Positions 43,085 to 52,600 of a stretch of DNA of 64,000 nt are shown here, one piece after another. Source of the DNA: Microbacterium forte (GTDB lineage: Bacteria; Actinomycetota; Actinomycetes; Actinomycetales; Microbacteriaceae); contig NZ_CP116871.1 in assembly GCF_031885415.1 (NCBI RefSeq), positions 744,001 to 808,000 on the forward strand, read 5' to 3'. The position numbers and the translations under genes are program-made. Each line of letters begins with the position of its first letter. Position 1 is the stretch's first letter. The notes under the pieces are model-generated. The model saw nothing but the letters and a program-made list of their open reading frames with translations, made no database searches and had not been told where the DNA came from.

Positions 43085-46000
43085 TCAGCCGGCCGCCGCG
43101 CGGTCGCCCACGCGCTGTCCGACGACCGCCGACACCCCGTCCTGACGCATCGAGACCCCGTAGAGCGCATCTGCGATCTCCATCGTGCGCTTCTGATGGG
43201 TGATGACGAGCAGCTGCGAGCTCTCGCGAAGCTGCTCGAACACGGTGAGCAGGCGGCCGAGGTTGGCGTCGTCGAGCGCCGCCTCGACCTCGTCGAGGAT
43301 GTAGAACGGGCTCGGGCGGGCTTTGAAGATCGCGACCAGCAGAGCGACTGCAGCGAGGGAACGTTCACCGCCCGAGAGCAGTGACAGCCTCTCGATCTTC
43401 TTCCCGACCGGCCGTACAGAGACCTCGATGCCGGTCGTGAGCATGTTCTCGGGATCCGTGAGCGAGATGCTTCCGGTTCCGCCGGGGAACAGCAGAGGGA
43501 AGACCTCCCCGAACGCGACCCTCGTGTCTTCGAACGCGCTCGCGAAGATCGTCTGCATGCGCTCATCGAGGTCCGCGATGATCGTGCGCAGGTCCTGTCG
43601 CGTCTGCGTCAGGTCGGCGAGCTGCTCGGTGAGGAACGCGTGGCGCTGCTCGAGCGCCGCGAACTCCTCGAGCGCGAGCGGGTTGACCCGTCCGAGCTGA
43701 GCGAGCTTGCGTTCGGCCTCGGCGAGCCGTCGCTGCTGAATCCGCCGGTCGAACGGGATCGCCGTGTCGTCGAGCAGGTCGTCCTCAGCCTGGTCGGCTC
43801 CGGGATCACGGGGAACGAGCTGATCGGGGCCATATTCCGCTACGAGAATATCTTCGTCGAGCGCGAGCTCCGATGCCACGCGCTCGAGCAGACTGTTGAG
43901 GTGCAGCTTCTTCTCGTGGATCTGCAGTTCGAGGCCGTGCACGCTCTCGGTGAGCCCGGCGAGCCGCTCGCGCAAGGAGGTCTCCTGCGCTCGAAGAGCA
44001 GTGAGCTCCTGGTTCTGCGCCGATCGCGCGGCCTCGGCCTCGGCCAATGCGACGCGCGCCTCGGTGACCGACCGATCGATCGAGTCCAGGATGCGGGGCA
44101 GCTCCTGAGCCACTCCGGATGCCGCTTCGCGCTGTGCGCGTCGGATGACCGCCCGGCGCGCAGCCTCGGCTGCGGCGTCCCGCTCCTGCTCGCGTTGCCG
44201 TTCGAGTCCGGCGACGCGAGCCTGGGCAGCACGAACACGCTCACGAAGCGTCTCGATCTCCAGACGCGCTCGGACCTCACCTTCGCGCGCCGTCTCGAGC
44301 GCCTCGAGCAGACCGTCACGCGCCGACGCGTCCAGCACCGGCCGGGGGGCGGCGATGGCCGCATCCAACTCGGCCTTCGCCGCGTCGGCCTTCGCCTCAG
44401 CATCCTGCACCGCGCTCTGTGCCTGCGCGAGTCCTGATTCGAGCCGTTCGCACTCGGCGACAGCCGACTCGTGGGTGACCGTGACGCGGTTCACCTGTTC
44501 CGCGTGGGTCGCCAGCGCGGCGTCGTGCTCGCGCAGCGCCCGGAGCGCGTCCTTCGCCTGGCGACGTGATGTCTCCACGGCCTCGTTCGCGTCTGCGCGA
44601 GCCTCGCGCAGTGAATCGACGATGACCTGCACCTCTGCCAGGCGCTCGTTCGCCGCGTCCCGTTCGGCGGCGAGCTCGAGACGGGAGCGTTCGCCGCCGG
44701 ATCCGGCGCGCAGCGTCTGCGCGGTGACGACATCGCCCGCCGTCGTGACGATCGTCGTGGTCGTATCGCCCGCGAGGTCGAGCGCGAGTCGTGCATTGCG
44801 CGCCGCGTCCAGGCTCGCGGCGATGACGACGTGCGACAGGATTCCGAGGACCCCGTCCGGAGCCGTGACCGTATCGATCGCGGGCGTCACGCCCTCGAGA
44901 GCGGGCAGCTCGATCGACGGACGCGCAGCATCGGCGACGACGAAATCCACCACTCCCCTGCGCTGGTCGGACGCGTCCTGTGCCAGCTCGAAGGCGTCGG
45001 AGGCCCTCTCGACGAGGACGCCCTCGGCCAGCGAACCCAGCACGGCTGCGATCGCGGCCTCGAACCCGTTTTTGACCTGCACCGAGTCACCCACGAGGCC
45101 ACGAACACCCGTGGCTCCCGCCTTCACGATCTCGGCGGCGCCTCCTGAGATCGCGAGCGCGCTTCCGAGTGCCGCAGCCTTGGCCGTGAGAGCGTCGACC
45201 TCGCGCTCGGCCGCGTGCAGGCGCTCGCGGAGCGTCTCTCGCTCGGCCTCGGCCGCCGTCGCGGCACGCTGCGCGCTCTCATATGCGGCGGAGTGCTCTG
45301 CCGCCGTGCCCTCCGGCGCCTCCGCGTCGTCGATCGCCTCGAGGGCTTCGGCGGCGTCTCGGCGACGCGCGTTCGCCGCCTCGAGCGCGTTCTCCTGGCG
45401 CAGGACCGCACCGCGCACCGCAGCGAGGGCCGACGCGGCCGCATCCGCCGTGCCTCGCAACGAGCTGAGCCGCATGTCGTACTCCGACACGAGCGCGCTC
45501 TGCTCGGCGATGTCCACGTCGAGAGTGTCGAGCTCCGCCCGCGCATTCACCACCTCGCGGCTCGCCACGCTCGCCGCGTCCTGAGCGTCGCCGAGGCCGG
45601 CGGAGATCTCGGTGATCTCCGCCTTCGCCTCGTCGATCGTGGTCTGCGTGACAGTGATGGCCGTCACGGCAGCATCGTCTTCTTCCGAGCCGAGGAGCGC
45701 GAGTCGCTGATTGGCGAGGGTGTACAGCCCGCGCATCCGCTCCTGCACCTGCTCGAGACCGAAGGCCACGCCTCTCGCCTGATCGACCGCCGCCGAGTTC
45801 TGATCCTGCTCAAGGCGTGCGATGCTCGCCCGCACCGCCTCTGCCTGATCCGACAGCACGAGCCGTTCGGTGTGCCGCTCATGCTCGGTGCGCGTGTGAT
45901 CGGCCAGCGCCGTGCGCAGCGCCACCACGTCATCCGCGAAGATCCGAGCCTTGGCATCACGCACGACCGCAGCGATCGTCTGCGCCTCGCGCGCGATCTC

Positions 46001-46627
46001 CGCCTGCCTGCCCAGGGGTTTCAGCTGGCGCCGGATCTCGCCGGCGAGATCGCTGAGACGCGTCAGGTTGGTCTCCATCGCATCGAGCTTGCGAAGGGTC
46101 TTCTCCTTGCGACGCCGATGCTTGAGGATGCCGGCCGCTTCCTCGATGAAGCCGCGCCGATCCTCCGGAGACGCCTGGAGCACCGTGTCCAGGCGCCCCT
46201 GCCCCACGATGACGTGCATCTCGCGTCCGAGACCGGAATCGCTGAGCAGTTCCTGAAGATCGAGCAGACGGCAGTTCTCGCCGTTGATGGCGTACTCGCT
46301 GGCGCCGTTGCGGAACAGCGTGCGACTGATGGTGACCTCGGCGAACTCGATCGGCAGGGCGCCGTCGCTGTTGTCGATCGTGAGCTGCACCTCGGCCCGA
46401 CCGAGCGGCCCTCTCGTGGACGTGCCGGCGAAGATGACGTCCTCCATCTTGCCGCCGCGCAGAGTCTTCGCTCCCTGCTCACCCATCACCCAGGCGAGGG
46501 CATCGACGACGTTCGACTTGCCCGATCCGTTGGGACCCACGATGCAGGTGACGCCCGGTTCGAACACGAAACTGGTCGGCTGCGCGAAGGACTTGAACCC
46601 CTTGAGGGTCAGGCTCTTCAGATGCAT
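43085..46627 (-). CDS. smc: Chromosome segregation ATPase SMC
   Basis: This is a 1180-aa SMC. It has the N-terminal Walker A IVGPNGSGKSNVVDAL, long coiled coils, a hinge at about residues 510-640 (GVRGLVGDSVQVKNGFEAAI), the second coiled coil, and the C-terminal signature SLLSGGERSLAAVALL with Walker B FYILDEVEAALDD. It forms the condensin ring with ScpA/ScpB. It sits in the rnc-mutM...smc-ftsY region usual for bacteria, but here a GNAT/ABC operon separates mutM and smc. Confidence 0.97.
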   Translation of the reverse strand: MHLKSLTLKGFKSFAQPTSFVFEPGVTCIVGPNGSGKSNVVDALAWVMGEQGAKTLRGGKMEDVIFAGTSTRGPLGRAEVQLTIDNSDGALPIEFAEVTISRTLFRNGASEYAINGENCRLLDLQELLSDSGLGREMHVIVGQGRLDTVLQASPEDRRGFIEEAAGILKHRRRKEKTLRKLDAMETNLTRLSDLAGEIRRQLKPLGRQAEIAREAQTIAAVVRDAKARIFADDVVALRTALADHTRTEHERHTERLVLSDQAEAVRASIARLEQDQNSAAVDQARGVAFGLEQVQERMRGLYTLANQRLALLGSEEDDAAVTAITVTQTTIDEAKAEITEISAGLGDAQDAASVASREVVNARAELDTLDVDIAEQSALVSEYDMRLSSLRGTADAAASALAAVRGAVLRQENALEAANARRRDAAEALEAIDDAEAPEGTAAEHSAAYESAQRAATAAEAERETLRERLHAAEREVDALTAKAAALGSALAISGGAAEIVKAGATGVRGLVGDSVQVKNGFEAAIAAVLGSLAEGVLVERASDAFELAQDASDQRRGVVDFVVADAARPSIELPALEGVTPAIDTVTAPDGVLGILSHVVIAASLDAARNARLALDLAGDTTTTIVTTAGDVVTAQTLRAGSGGERSRLELAAERDAANERLAEVQVIVDSLREARADANEAVETSRRQAKDALRALREHDAALATHAEQVNRVTVTHESAVAECERLESGLAQAQSAVQDAEAKADAAKAELDAAIAAPRPVLDASARDGLLEALETAREGEVRARLEIETLRERVRAAQARVAGLERQREQERDAAAEAARRAVIRRAQREAASGVAQELPRILDSIDRSVTEARVALAEAEAARSAQNQELTALRAQETSLRERLAGLTESVHGLELQIHEKKLHLNSLLERVASELALDEDILVAEYGPDQLVPRDPGADQAEDDLLDDTAIPFDRRIQQRRLAEAERKLAQLGRVNPLALEEFAALEQRHAFLTEQLADLTQTRQDLRTIIADLDERMQTIFASAFEDTRVAFGEVFPLLFPGGTGSISLTDPENMLTTGIEVSVRPVGKKIERLSLLSGGERSLAAVALLVAIFKARPSPFYILDEVEAALDDANLGRLLTVFEQLRESSQLLVITHQKRTMEIADALYGVSMRQDGVSAVVGQRVGDRAAAG

Positions 46628-46755
46628 GCGGCTACCGCGCTCTCCGGGTGATTCACGCCCATACGCTACCGGAATGACGGCTCAGAACCGGCATCCCGCG
46701 CGGGAGCGGAGCGAACGGGAATCGGCCGCGACACGCCGGGCCAGGCCGCGCATGC

Positions 46756-46820
46756 TTGACGGACACGCCCGGGTTTCGCTACGGTAACCTCCGGATCGCC
46801 ACACGAAAAGGAGGTTACCG
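46756..46820 (+). promoter_or_regulatory. Promoter and 11-bp inverted repeat covering the leader ORF ribosome site
   Basis: TTGACG (46756-46761) and TACGGT (46780-46785) form a plausible promoter with an 18-base spacer. CGGTAACCTCC (46782-46792) and GGAGGTTACCG (46810-46820) are perfect inverted repeats; the right arm contains the Shine-Dalgarno of the ORF at 46821. At RNA level this could hide the ribosome site. If transcription starts at about 46791, the left arm is mostly untranscribed and the repeat is better read as a DNA operator over the -10. Confidence 0.6.
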
Positions 46821-46925
46821 ATGATCACTCAGCTCAACGCTCAGGCCACTGGCCTCGCCGCGCCATTCGCGCCGCGCCTTGCGCACTCGGTAACCACCGG
46901 CGTCCGTCTCGGCGCTCTCTCGTAG
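46821..46925 (+). CDS. 34-codon leader peptide ORF
   Basis: This short ORF begins MITQLNAQ and ends VRLGALS, with an excellent GGAGG seven bases before the ATG. It has no signal peptide, no run of one amino acid and no homology I know. Position, strong ribosome site, and the hairpin that follows its stop suggest a regulatory uORF for the downstream GNAT/ABC operon, possibly sensing ribosome stalling. A functional small protein cannot be ruled out. Confidence 0.6.
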   Translation: MITQLNAQATGLAAPFAPRLAHSVTTGVRLGALS

Positions 46926-46945
46926 AACCGCAGCCCGAGAACTCT

Positions 46946-46984
46946 GCCCCCACTCACCCACCGGTCTCCGATCGGTGACGGGGC
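46946..46984 (+). terminator. Possible attenuator hairpin after the leader ORF
   Basis: GCCCC (46946-46950) pairs with GGGGC (46980-46984), enclosing CACCG (46959-46963) and CGGTG (46973-46977), 20 bases after the leader stop. The following TTCTCGTTCG is only mildly U-rich. This could act as a conditional terminator before the operon starting at 47173. Confidence 0.4.
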
Positions 46985-47172
46985 TTCTCGTTCGCGTGTC
47001 TCCGCGCCCCACCCTCTGATCCTTCTCGGATCACGGATCACCGCCGACCCCGGCGATCGCCTTCCGGCGCGCTGGGCTCTCGACTCTCGCCGCGCTCCGC
47101 CGGCCGTCTTCTCGGCGCGCCGCGACAGCGCTCTCCTCACCGAACACCACCACCCATCTCGAAGGAATCACC

Positions 47173-47451
47173 GTGAACACCACGCTGTATCGCAGCATCC
47201 CCCACCCTCCGGATACCGAGGACCAGCAGGTCCTTCACATTCCCGCACCTGATGAACTGCGGCGCCTGGCGCTGGCAGATCGTCTATCGCTCAGGATCGG
47301 CCTCTGGCTTCTCCAGCGGGCTCAGCGCCCTCGCCCGACGCACCGCGTCACCGCCCTCGAGGCGGACGCGCTGCATCTCGATCGGCGGACCCGCAGCGAG
47401 GGCGAGACATATGCCCTGCTCACGTACGACCTGCAGCGTCAGCTGCGCTGA
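47173..47451 (+). CDS. Small hypothetical protein, first gene of the GNAT/ABC operon
   Basis: This 92-aa basic, mainly helical protein starts at GTG 47173, preceded by GAAGGA. It has no membrane segment or cysteine motif. The stretch ADRLSLRIGLWLLQRA suggests an amphipathic helix. I do not recognise a family. It is followed after 13 bases by the first GNAT gene, so it is part of that operon. Confidence 0.6.
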   Translation: MNTTLYRSIPHPPDTEDQQVLHIPAPDELRRLALADRLSLRIGLWLLQRAQRPRPTHRVTALEADALHLDRRTRSEGETYALLTYDLQRQLR

Positions 47452-47464
47452 CCTGGAGATCACC

Positions 47465-48553
47465 ATGAGCATTCCGCTCACCGCAGATGCGTCGCTGCAT
47501 CCGCTCGTGCTGCCTGCACGGGCGGATGCGGCCGACGCCGTCGAGTTCCGCGAGCTCGCCCGTGTGCGCAACGCCGTCTACCGCGAGCTCACCGGCCGCA
47601 CCGAACAGGACCTCACGCCGGAGGCGCTGCTCCCGATCCTGCGCTCCCGCAAGGAGCGCACGACCGCGGTGTGGACGGTGCGCGTCGAAGGAGAGATGGT
47701 CGGACGCACGGTCATCGACATCCCGCACGAAGAAGGCTCGCGTGTGGCCATCGCCTCGATCGAGCTCCACCCTCGGGTCTGGGGTCGGGGAATCGGAACA
47801 GCGATCCTCCCGCACGTCGAAGCCTTCGCCAGGCTCCACGACCGCACGGTCATCCAGAACTGGACGGAACAACCGGCGAGCGAGGGTCCGAGACTCCAGG
47901 CCCGGACCGGCTTCGGCAGCGTTCCCGACGATCATGTCGCGCGATTCCTCGTCCGCCATGGGTTCAGCCTCGAGCAGGTCTGCCGGGTGAGTCGACTCAA
48001 GATCGATCCCGAGACGGTTCGTCACGCCGAGCAGCTGCGCGACGAGGCACGCGCGTCGTCTCAGGACTATCGCGTGATCAGGTGGATGCTGCCGACGCCC
48101 CCCGAGCGCGTCGAGGGCTACGCGTGGCTCAAATCGCGCATGTCGACCGATGCACCGTCTGCCGATCTCGAGGCGGACGAGGAGGTCTGGGATGCAGAAC
48201 GCCTGATCGAGTCCGAGAAACGCGTGGCGGAGATGGGCCAGATCATCCAGGTCACCGTCGCCCAGCACGTCGGGACCGGCGAGCTGAGTGCGTTCACCGA
48301 GCTCCGCATCGGACCCGATCTCGGCGCGACCACCCATCAGCACGACACTCTGGTGCTCAAAGAGCATCGCGGACACCGATTGGCACAGCTCGTGAAGTGC
48401 GACGCTCTCCTGTCGTGGACGGGCCTCGCGCCCGAATCCCGCGACGTGATCACGTACAACGCCGAGGAGAACCGGCCCATGCTCTCCATCAATGAGGCGA
48501 TGGGGTTCACCGCCATCGCCTATGAAGGAGCCTGGAAGAAGGAACTGTCATGA
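47465..48553 (+). CDS. Double-domain GNAT N-acetyltransferase (first of two)
   Basis: This 362-aa protein has two GNAT halves. The N-terminal half has LHPRVWGRGIGTAIL, a canonical acetyl-CoA pyrophosphate loop. The C-terminal half has LVLKEHRGHRLAQLVKC and NAEENRPMLSINEAMGF. GGAG precedes the ATG. It is related to the next gene, whose ATG overlaps this stop, so the pair arose by duplication. The substrate is unknown; double GNATs include mycothiol synthase-like and antibiotic-modifying enzymes. Confidence 0.85.
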   Translation: MSIPLTADASLHPLVLPARADAADAVEFRELARVRNAVYRELTGRTEQDLTPEALLPILRSRKERTTAVWTVRVEGEMVGRTVIDIPHEEGSRVAIASIELHPRVWGRGIGTAILPHVEAFARLHDRTVIQNWTEQPASEGPRLQARTGFGSVPDDHVARFLVRHGFSLEQVCRVSRLKIDPETVRHAEQLRDEARASSQDYRVIRWMLPTPPERVEGYAWLKSRMSTDAPSADLEADEEVWDAERLIESEKRVAEMGQIIQVTVAQHVGTGELSAFTELRIGPDLGATTHQHDTLVLKEHRGHRLAQLVKCDALLSWTGLAPESRDVITYNAEENRPMLSINEAMGFTAIAYEGAWKKELS

Positions 48554-49629
48554 CGACCACCGCACTGACCATCGAGCCGCTCATCGTCCCTGTCGCGCTG
48601 GACGCCCCCGACGGCGCGGACTTCCGCGCCTACGGTCAGCTCAACCGGCAGATCTGCGATGAGATGGTGGGTCTGCCCGACATCGCACCCGACGCCGCCC
48701 AGTTGCTCGCGTCGTGGCAGGACTCCACCGACACCCTGCAGACCGGATTCGTGGCCAGGAACGGCGACGAGATCGTGGGGATGATCACGATCGCCTATGC
48801 CCAGGAGGCGGATGCGAAGGCGGCGGAGGCGGACCTCCTCGTGCCCGAGAAGCACTGGGGAATCGGCGTCGAGGATGCCCTCCTGACGCTCGCCGAGTCG
48901 GAGGCTCGTGCCCATGGTCGGTCTCTGGTGCAGCTCTGGACGCTGCACCGACCGATCGAGTCCGAGCGGATGATCTCGCCGAGGACGGGGTGGGGTCGTA
49001 TCCCGGCGATCCCGCTGTCGGACGCCTTGGAGGCCCGCGGATACGATTTCGAGCAGGTCGAGCGCAACAGCGAGCTCGATCTGCGTTCGGACCCCGCTCC
49101 GCTTCAGGTCGCTCTGAGATCTGCGCACGCGGCCGCGGGCGACGACTATCGAGTGCTCCAGTGGATGGCTCCGACACCGCCGGAGTTCCGCGACGGCTAT
49201 GCAGCGATCCTCGCTCGCCTGTCGACCGACGCCCCGAGCGGCGAGATGGACTTCGTCGCTGAGGAGTGGGACGCGGAGCGTGTCGTCCGCCGAGAGCGAC
49301 GGCTCACCGGAGCCGGTCAGGCACTGTCGATCGTCGCGGTGCAGCACGTGCCGAGCGGGGACATCGTGGCATACAACGAGCTGCTCGTCGGAGCGGACCG
49401 CTCAGGGATCACCCACCAGCTGGGCACGCTGGTGTCTCGCGAGCACCGCGGGCACCGGCTGGGCACCGTCGTCAAGTGCGCGAACCTCCTGCACTGGCGA
49501 GAGCTCATGCCGTTCTCCCCCGCAGTCTCCACGTTCAACGCCGAGGAGAACCGCCCGATGCTGAGCATCAACGAGTCGATCGGGTTCGTGCCGGTCTCTT
49601 ACGCCGGGGCGTGGCAGAAGCGGATCTGA
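48550..49629 (+). CDS. Double-domain GNAT N-acetyltransferase (second of two)
   Basis: This 359-aa paralogue of the preceding protein is aligned throughout; the shared C-terminal blocks are EHRGHRLGTVVKCANLL and NAEENRPMLSINESIGF. The N-terminal GNAT half is weaker here: the loop is degraded (EKHWGIGVEDALL), so it may no longer bind acetyl-CoA. It overlaps the upstream gene as ATGA and precedes the ABC ATPase by 89 bases. Confidence 0.84.
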   Translation: MTTTALTIEPLIVPVALDAPDGADFRAYGQLNRQICDEMVGLPDIAPDAAQLLASWQDSTDTLQTGFVARNGDEIVGMITIAYAQEADAKAAEADLLVPEKHWGIGVEDALLTLAESEARAHGRSLVQLWTLHRPIESERMISPRTGWGRIPAIPLSDALEARGYDFEQVERNSELDLRSDPAPLQVALRSAHAAAGDDYRVLQWMAPTPPEFRDGYAAILARLSTDAPSGEMDFVAEEWDAERVVRRERRLTGAGQALSIVAVQHVPSGDIVAYNELLVGADRSGITHQLGTLVSREHRGHRLGTVVKCANLLHWRELMPFSPAVSTFNAEENRPMLSINESIGFVPVSYAGAWQKRI

Positions 49630-49718
49630 ACGAGATCATCCGATCGGTGTACGCGGACGCGAGCGGATCATCCGCCCGGCCGACGCAGCGCCCCTGGCCG
49701 AATCGCGAGGCTGGAGGC

Positions 49719-50414
49719 ATGAACGACTCCGTCCTCGACGCACGCTCCCTGACCAAGTCCTACGGCACCACCCGCGCACTCGCCGGGGTGGATCTCACGA
49801 TCCACCGCGGCGAGTCGGTGGCGATCATGGGCGCCTCCGGATCGGGCAAGACCACTCTCCTCCATGTGCTCGCCGGTATCGTCACGCCGGACTCCGGCAC
49901 CGTGACCTTCCAGCCCTCGACCGGGGAGCCTGTGCAGGTCGCGGGGCTCGGGGAAGGTGCTCGCTCCCGGCTGCGCAGGGAGCGTTTCGGGTTCGTCTTC
50001 CAGCAGGGACTCCTCATCCCTGAGCTCACCGCCGTCGAGAACGTGGCGCTCGCATCGATGATCAACGGCGTGAAGAGAGCGGATGCCACGGCCCACGCGG
50101 CGTCCTGGCTCGCCGCGCTGGGGCTCGCCGGGATGGAGGACCGCCGCATCGGCGAGCTCTCCGGCGGGCAGGCGCAGCGCGTCGCCATCGCACGGGCCCA
50201 GGCCACCGGCGCGGATCTCGTCTTCGCCGACGAGCCGACCGGAGCGCTCGACTCGCACACCTCGCAGGACGTGATGAACGCACTGCTCTGGTCGACGACC
50301 GGGCAGGGGCGGACGCTCCTCGTCGTCACCCACGACGCCGACGTCGCCGCTCGATGCTCGCGAGTCGTGGCGGTTCGCGACGGACAGATCGTCTCGTCGG
50401 CGGTGACGGCATGA
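49719..50414 (+). CDS. ABC transporter ATP-binding protein (MacB/LolD-type)
   Basis: This 231-aa ATPase has Walker A GASGSGKTTLLHVL, Q-loop FQQGLLIPELT, signature LSGGQAQRVAIARA and Walker B LVFADEPTGALD, the last being typical of MacB/LolD-type transporters that act with an FtsX-like permease. Its stop overlaps the permease ATG as ATGA. The operon context (GNATs) suggests resistance or export of a modified compound; this is inference. Confidence 0.92.
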   Translation: MNDSVLDARSLTKSYGTTRALAGVDLTIHRGESVAIMGASGSGKTTLLHVLAGIVTPDSGTVTFQPSTGEPVQVAGLGEGARSRLRRERFGFVFQQGLLIPELTAVENVALASMINGVKRADATAHAASWLAALGLAGMEDRRIGELSGGQAQRVAIARAQATGADLVFADEPTGALDSHTSQDVMNALLWSTTGQGRTLLVVTHDADVAARCSRVVAVRDGQIVSSAVTA

Positions 50415-51733
50415 ACGCCCGCGTCCTGACCCTCCTTCTCCGACCCGCGAAGGGTGAGAACGCCGTCCTGGCGCTTCCTGTGGTCGCGTTCGGAGTCGTC
50501 ACGGCTCTGGTGCTGACAGTCGTGGGCGGAGCACAGTCGTTCTGGACCTGGACAGACGACTACGCTCCGGTCTACCAGGCACTGGCAGCGATCGCTCTCG
50601 TCCTCCTCGTCGTACCGCTGACGAATCTCGGAGGGGCGGCTGCTCGCCTCTCGGCCCGCCGTCGCGACGAGCGACTCTCGACACTGCGACTTCTGGGCGT
50701 GACTCCGATGGGTGTCAGCGTGGCCACCGTGATCGAATCCGTGCTCGTGGCGGCCTCAGGCGCCGTCGCCGGAGTGGTCGTCCATCTCGCGACCGCTCCC
50801 CTGGTCGGGCTCATCCCGTTCCGTGGAACTGCTCTCGGCACCGACGCCGTGATGCTGTCTCCCCTCGGCATCCTGGCGGTCGTGGGCGGGGTCCTTCTCG
50901 TGGCGGCCGGCAGCGCCGTGCTCGGTCTCCGACGCGTGATCGTCTCCCCGCTCGGGGTGCGCATGCGGACGACGGTCTCCACCGTGCACTGGTTCCGGGC
51001 GATCATCGGCATCTCGGTGCTCGCTCTGGTCTTCGTCCTCGTCAAGGTCTTCCCGTCCGTCGCGGGGCTCGCGGTGACGATCACCGTTCTCGCAGGGCTG
51101 TTCGCGGTGGCGCTCGCCGTGCTCAACGTGATCGGGCCGTGGGTACTCAAGGTCAGCGCATCACGTCAGCTCCGCCGGGCCGAGCGAGCCGACCGGCTGC
51201 TCGCCGCCCGTCTGGTGTTGGACTCGCCCAAGGCCGCATGGCGTCAGGTGAGCGGGATCGCGATGGCGAGCTTCATGGCCGTCTTCGCCGGGACCGGCGT
51301 CGCACTGATGAACGTGATGAACAGCGGAGAGGCGACGGATGCCGATGCAGCACTCGCCGTGGACATGCGCACCGGTCTCGTCATCACGCTGGTCGCCTCC
51401 TTCGTGATGGTCGCGGCATCCGTGGGGGTGAATCAGGCCTCTTCCGTGCTCGATCAGCGTGATCTGCACCGAAGCCTCCACCACCTCGGGATGCCCCTCG
51501 ACACCGTCGACAGCGCACGTCGCCGCGCGATCATGTCACCGCTGCTCGTCACCGCGATCGGATCGGCGACCTGCGCGGCCGTGCTCGTGTTCCCCCTGCT
51601 CGGGATCGCCCTGATCACCGCTCCCGAGTCGCTGCTGACGATCGGCATCGTGCTCGCGGTGGGAATCGGCATCGTGTGGGCGAGCACGCGGGCGACCCGG
51701 CCTCTGCTCGCCCGGTCGTTCGAGACGGCATAA
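50411..51733 (+). CDS. ABC transporter permease (FtsX-like)
   Basis: This 440-aa permease has about ten hydrophobic segments: an N-terminal pair (about residues 19-42 and 58-78), a middle set and a C-terminal set. The repeated motif LRLLGVTPMGVSVATVIESVL and its counterpart LHHLGMPLDTVDSARRRAIM are the cytosolic coupling helices of FtsX-like domains. No large extracytoplasmic domain is present. It acts with the ATPase encoded directly upstream. Confidence 0.88.
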   Translation: MNARVLTLLLRPAKGENAVLALPVVAFGVVTALVLTVVGGAQSFWTWTDDYAPVYQALAAIALVLLVVPLTNLGGAAARLSARRRDERLSTLRLLGVTPMGVSVATVIESVLVAASGAVAGVVVHLATAPLVGLIPFRGTALGTDAVMLSPLGILAVVGGVLLVAAGSAVLGLRRVIVSPLGVRMRTTVSTVHWFRAIIGISVLALVFVLVKVFPSVAGLAVTITVLAGLFAVALAVLNVIGPWVLKVSASRQLRRAERADRLLAARLVLDSPKAAWRQVSGIAMASFMAVFAGTGVALMNVMNSGEATDADAALAVDMRTGLVITLVASFVMVAASVGVNQASSVLDQRDLHRSLHHLGMPLDTVDSARRRAIMSPLLVTAIGSATCAAVLVFPLLGIALITAPESLLTIGIVLAVGIGIVWASTRATRPLLARSFETA

Positions 51734-51736
51734 GCC

Positions 51737-52600
51737 TCAGCGTCGGCGCTGGCAGCGCGGGCAGAAGTGACTCGACCGGTTCATGAAAGCCTGTCGGCGG
51801 ATCAGCGTGCCGCACCGGGGGCATGGCTGACCGCCTCGACCGTAGGCGTTGAGGGAGTGCGCGAAGTAGCCGGCCTGGCCGTTCACGTTGACGTACTGGG
51901 AATCGAAGCTCGTGCCTCCCTCGGCCAGCGCCTTCGCGAGCACCACGCGGATCTCAGCGAGGAGCCGACCGATCGCGGGTGTCGACAGCGCGTTCGCGAG
52001 AGTCTCGGGGTGGATGCGCGCCGCCCAGAGCGCCTCGTCGGCGTAGATGTTGCCCACCCCGCTGATCACCTGCTGATCGAGCAGCACGCGCTTGACCGCG
52101 CTGCCCCGCTTTCGGAGCGTGCGCACCAGGATGCCGTCGTCGAAGAGAGGGTCGAGGGGATCGCGCGCGATGTGCACGACCTGGGTGGGGATCATCGTCG
52201 GCCCGTCCGGCACGAGGCTGTCGACCGCCAGCGACCCGAAGGTCCTCTGATCGGCGAACACGATGGCGAGCTCTCCGTGCTGCGGGTGCTCGATGCCGAT
52301 GCGAATGCGCTCGTGGCGTTCCGCTTCGGCATCCGGTGCGCGGAGCAGCATCTGCCCGCTCATCCCGAGGTGCGCGATCAAAGCGGAACCCTCCGCGTCG
52401 AGCGGAAGCCAGAGGAACTTGCCTCGACGCTCGGCGGCGGTGAACACGCGCCCTTCCAGGCGCGACACGAAGTCCGATGCCCCCGCGGCATGACGTGTCA
52501 GGGCGCGCTCATCGAACACGCTCACCCCCGTGATGACCGAACCGACCGCGGCAGGAGCGAGACCGGCTCGCACCACCTCGACCTCGGGGAGCTCAGGCAC
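51737..52600 (-). CDS. mutM: Formamidopyrimidine-DNA glycosylase
   Basis: This 287-aa enzyme excises 8-oxoguanine and ring-opened purines. GTG 52600 gives the obligatory N-terminus [10 protein letters not shown], in which Pro2 is the nucleophile and Glu3 the acid. The C-terminal zinc finger CPRC...CPRC ([12 protein letters not shown]) and the beta-clamp lysine region [11 protein letters not shown] are present. It overlaps rnc by eight bases in the rpmF-rnc-mutM order typical of actinobacteria. An ATG at 52624 is rejected because it would bury Pro2. Confidence 0.95.
   Translation of the reverse strand: MPELPEVEVVRAGLAPAAVGSVITGVSVFDERALTRHAAGASDFVSRLEGRVFTAAERRGKFLWLPLDAEGSALIAHLGMSGQMLLRAPDAEAERHERIRIGIEHPQHGELAIVFADQRTFGSLAVDSLVPDGPTMIPTQVVHIARDPLDPLFDDGILVRTLRKRGSAVKRVLLDQQVISGVGNIYADEALWAARIHPETLANALSTPAIGRLLAEIRVVLAKALAEGGTSFDSQYVNVNGQAGYFAHSLNAYGRGGQPCPRCGTLIRRQAFMNRSSHFCPRCQRRR

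Noticed and set aside
46821..46925. The 34-codon ORF as a RiPP precursor peptide
   Set aside because: No leader-core pattern, no repeated Cys/Ser/Thr, and no modifying enzyme or peptidase nearby; GNATs alone are not enough. A regulatory leader is simpler.
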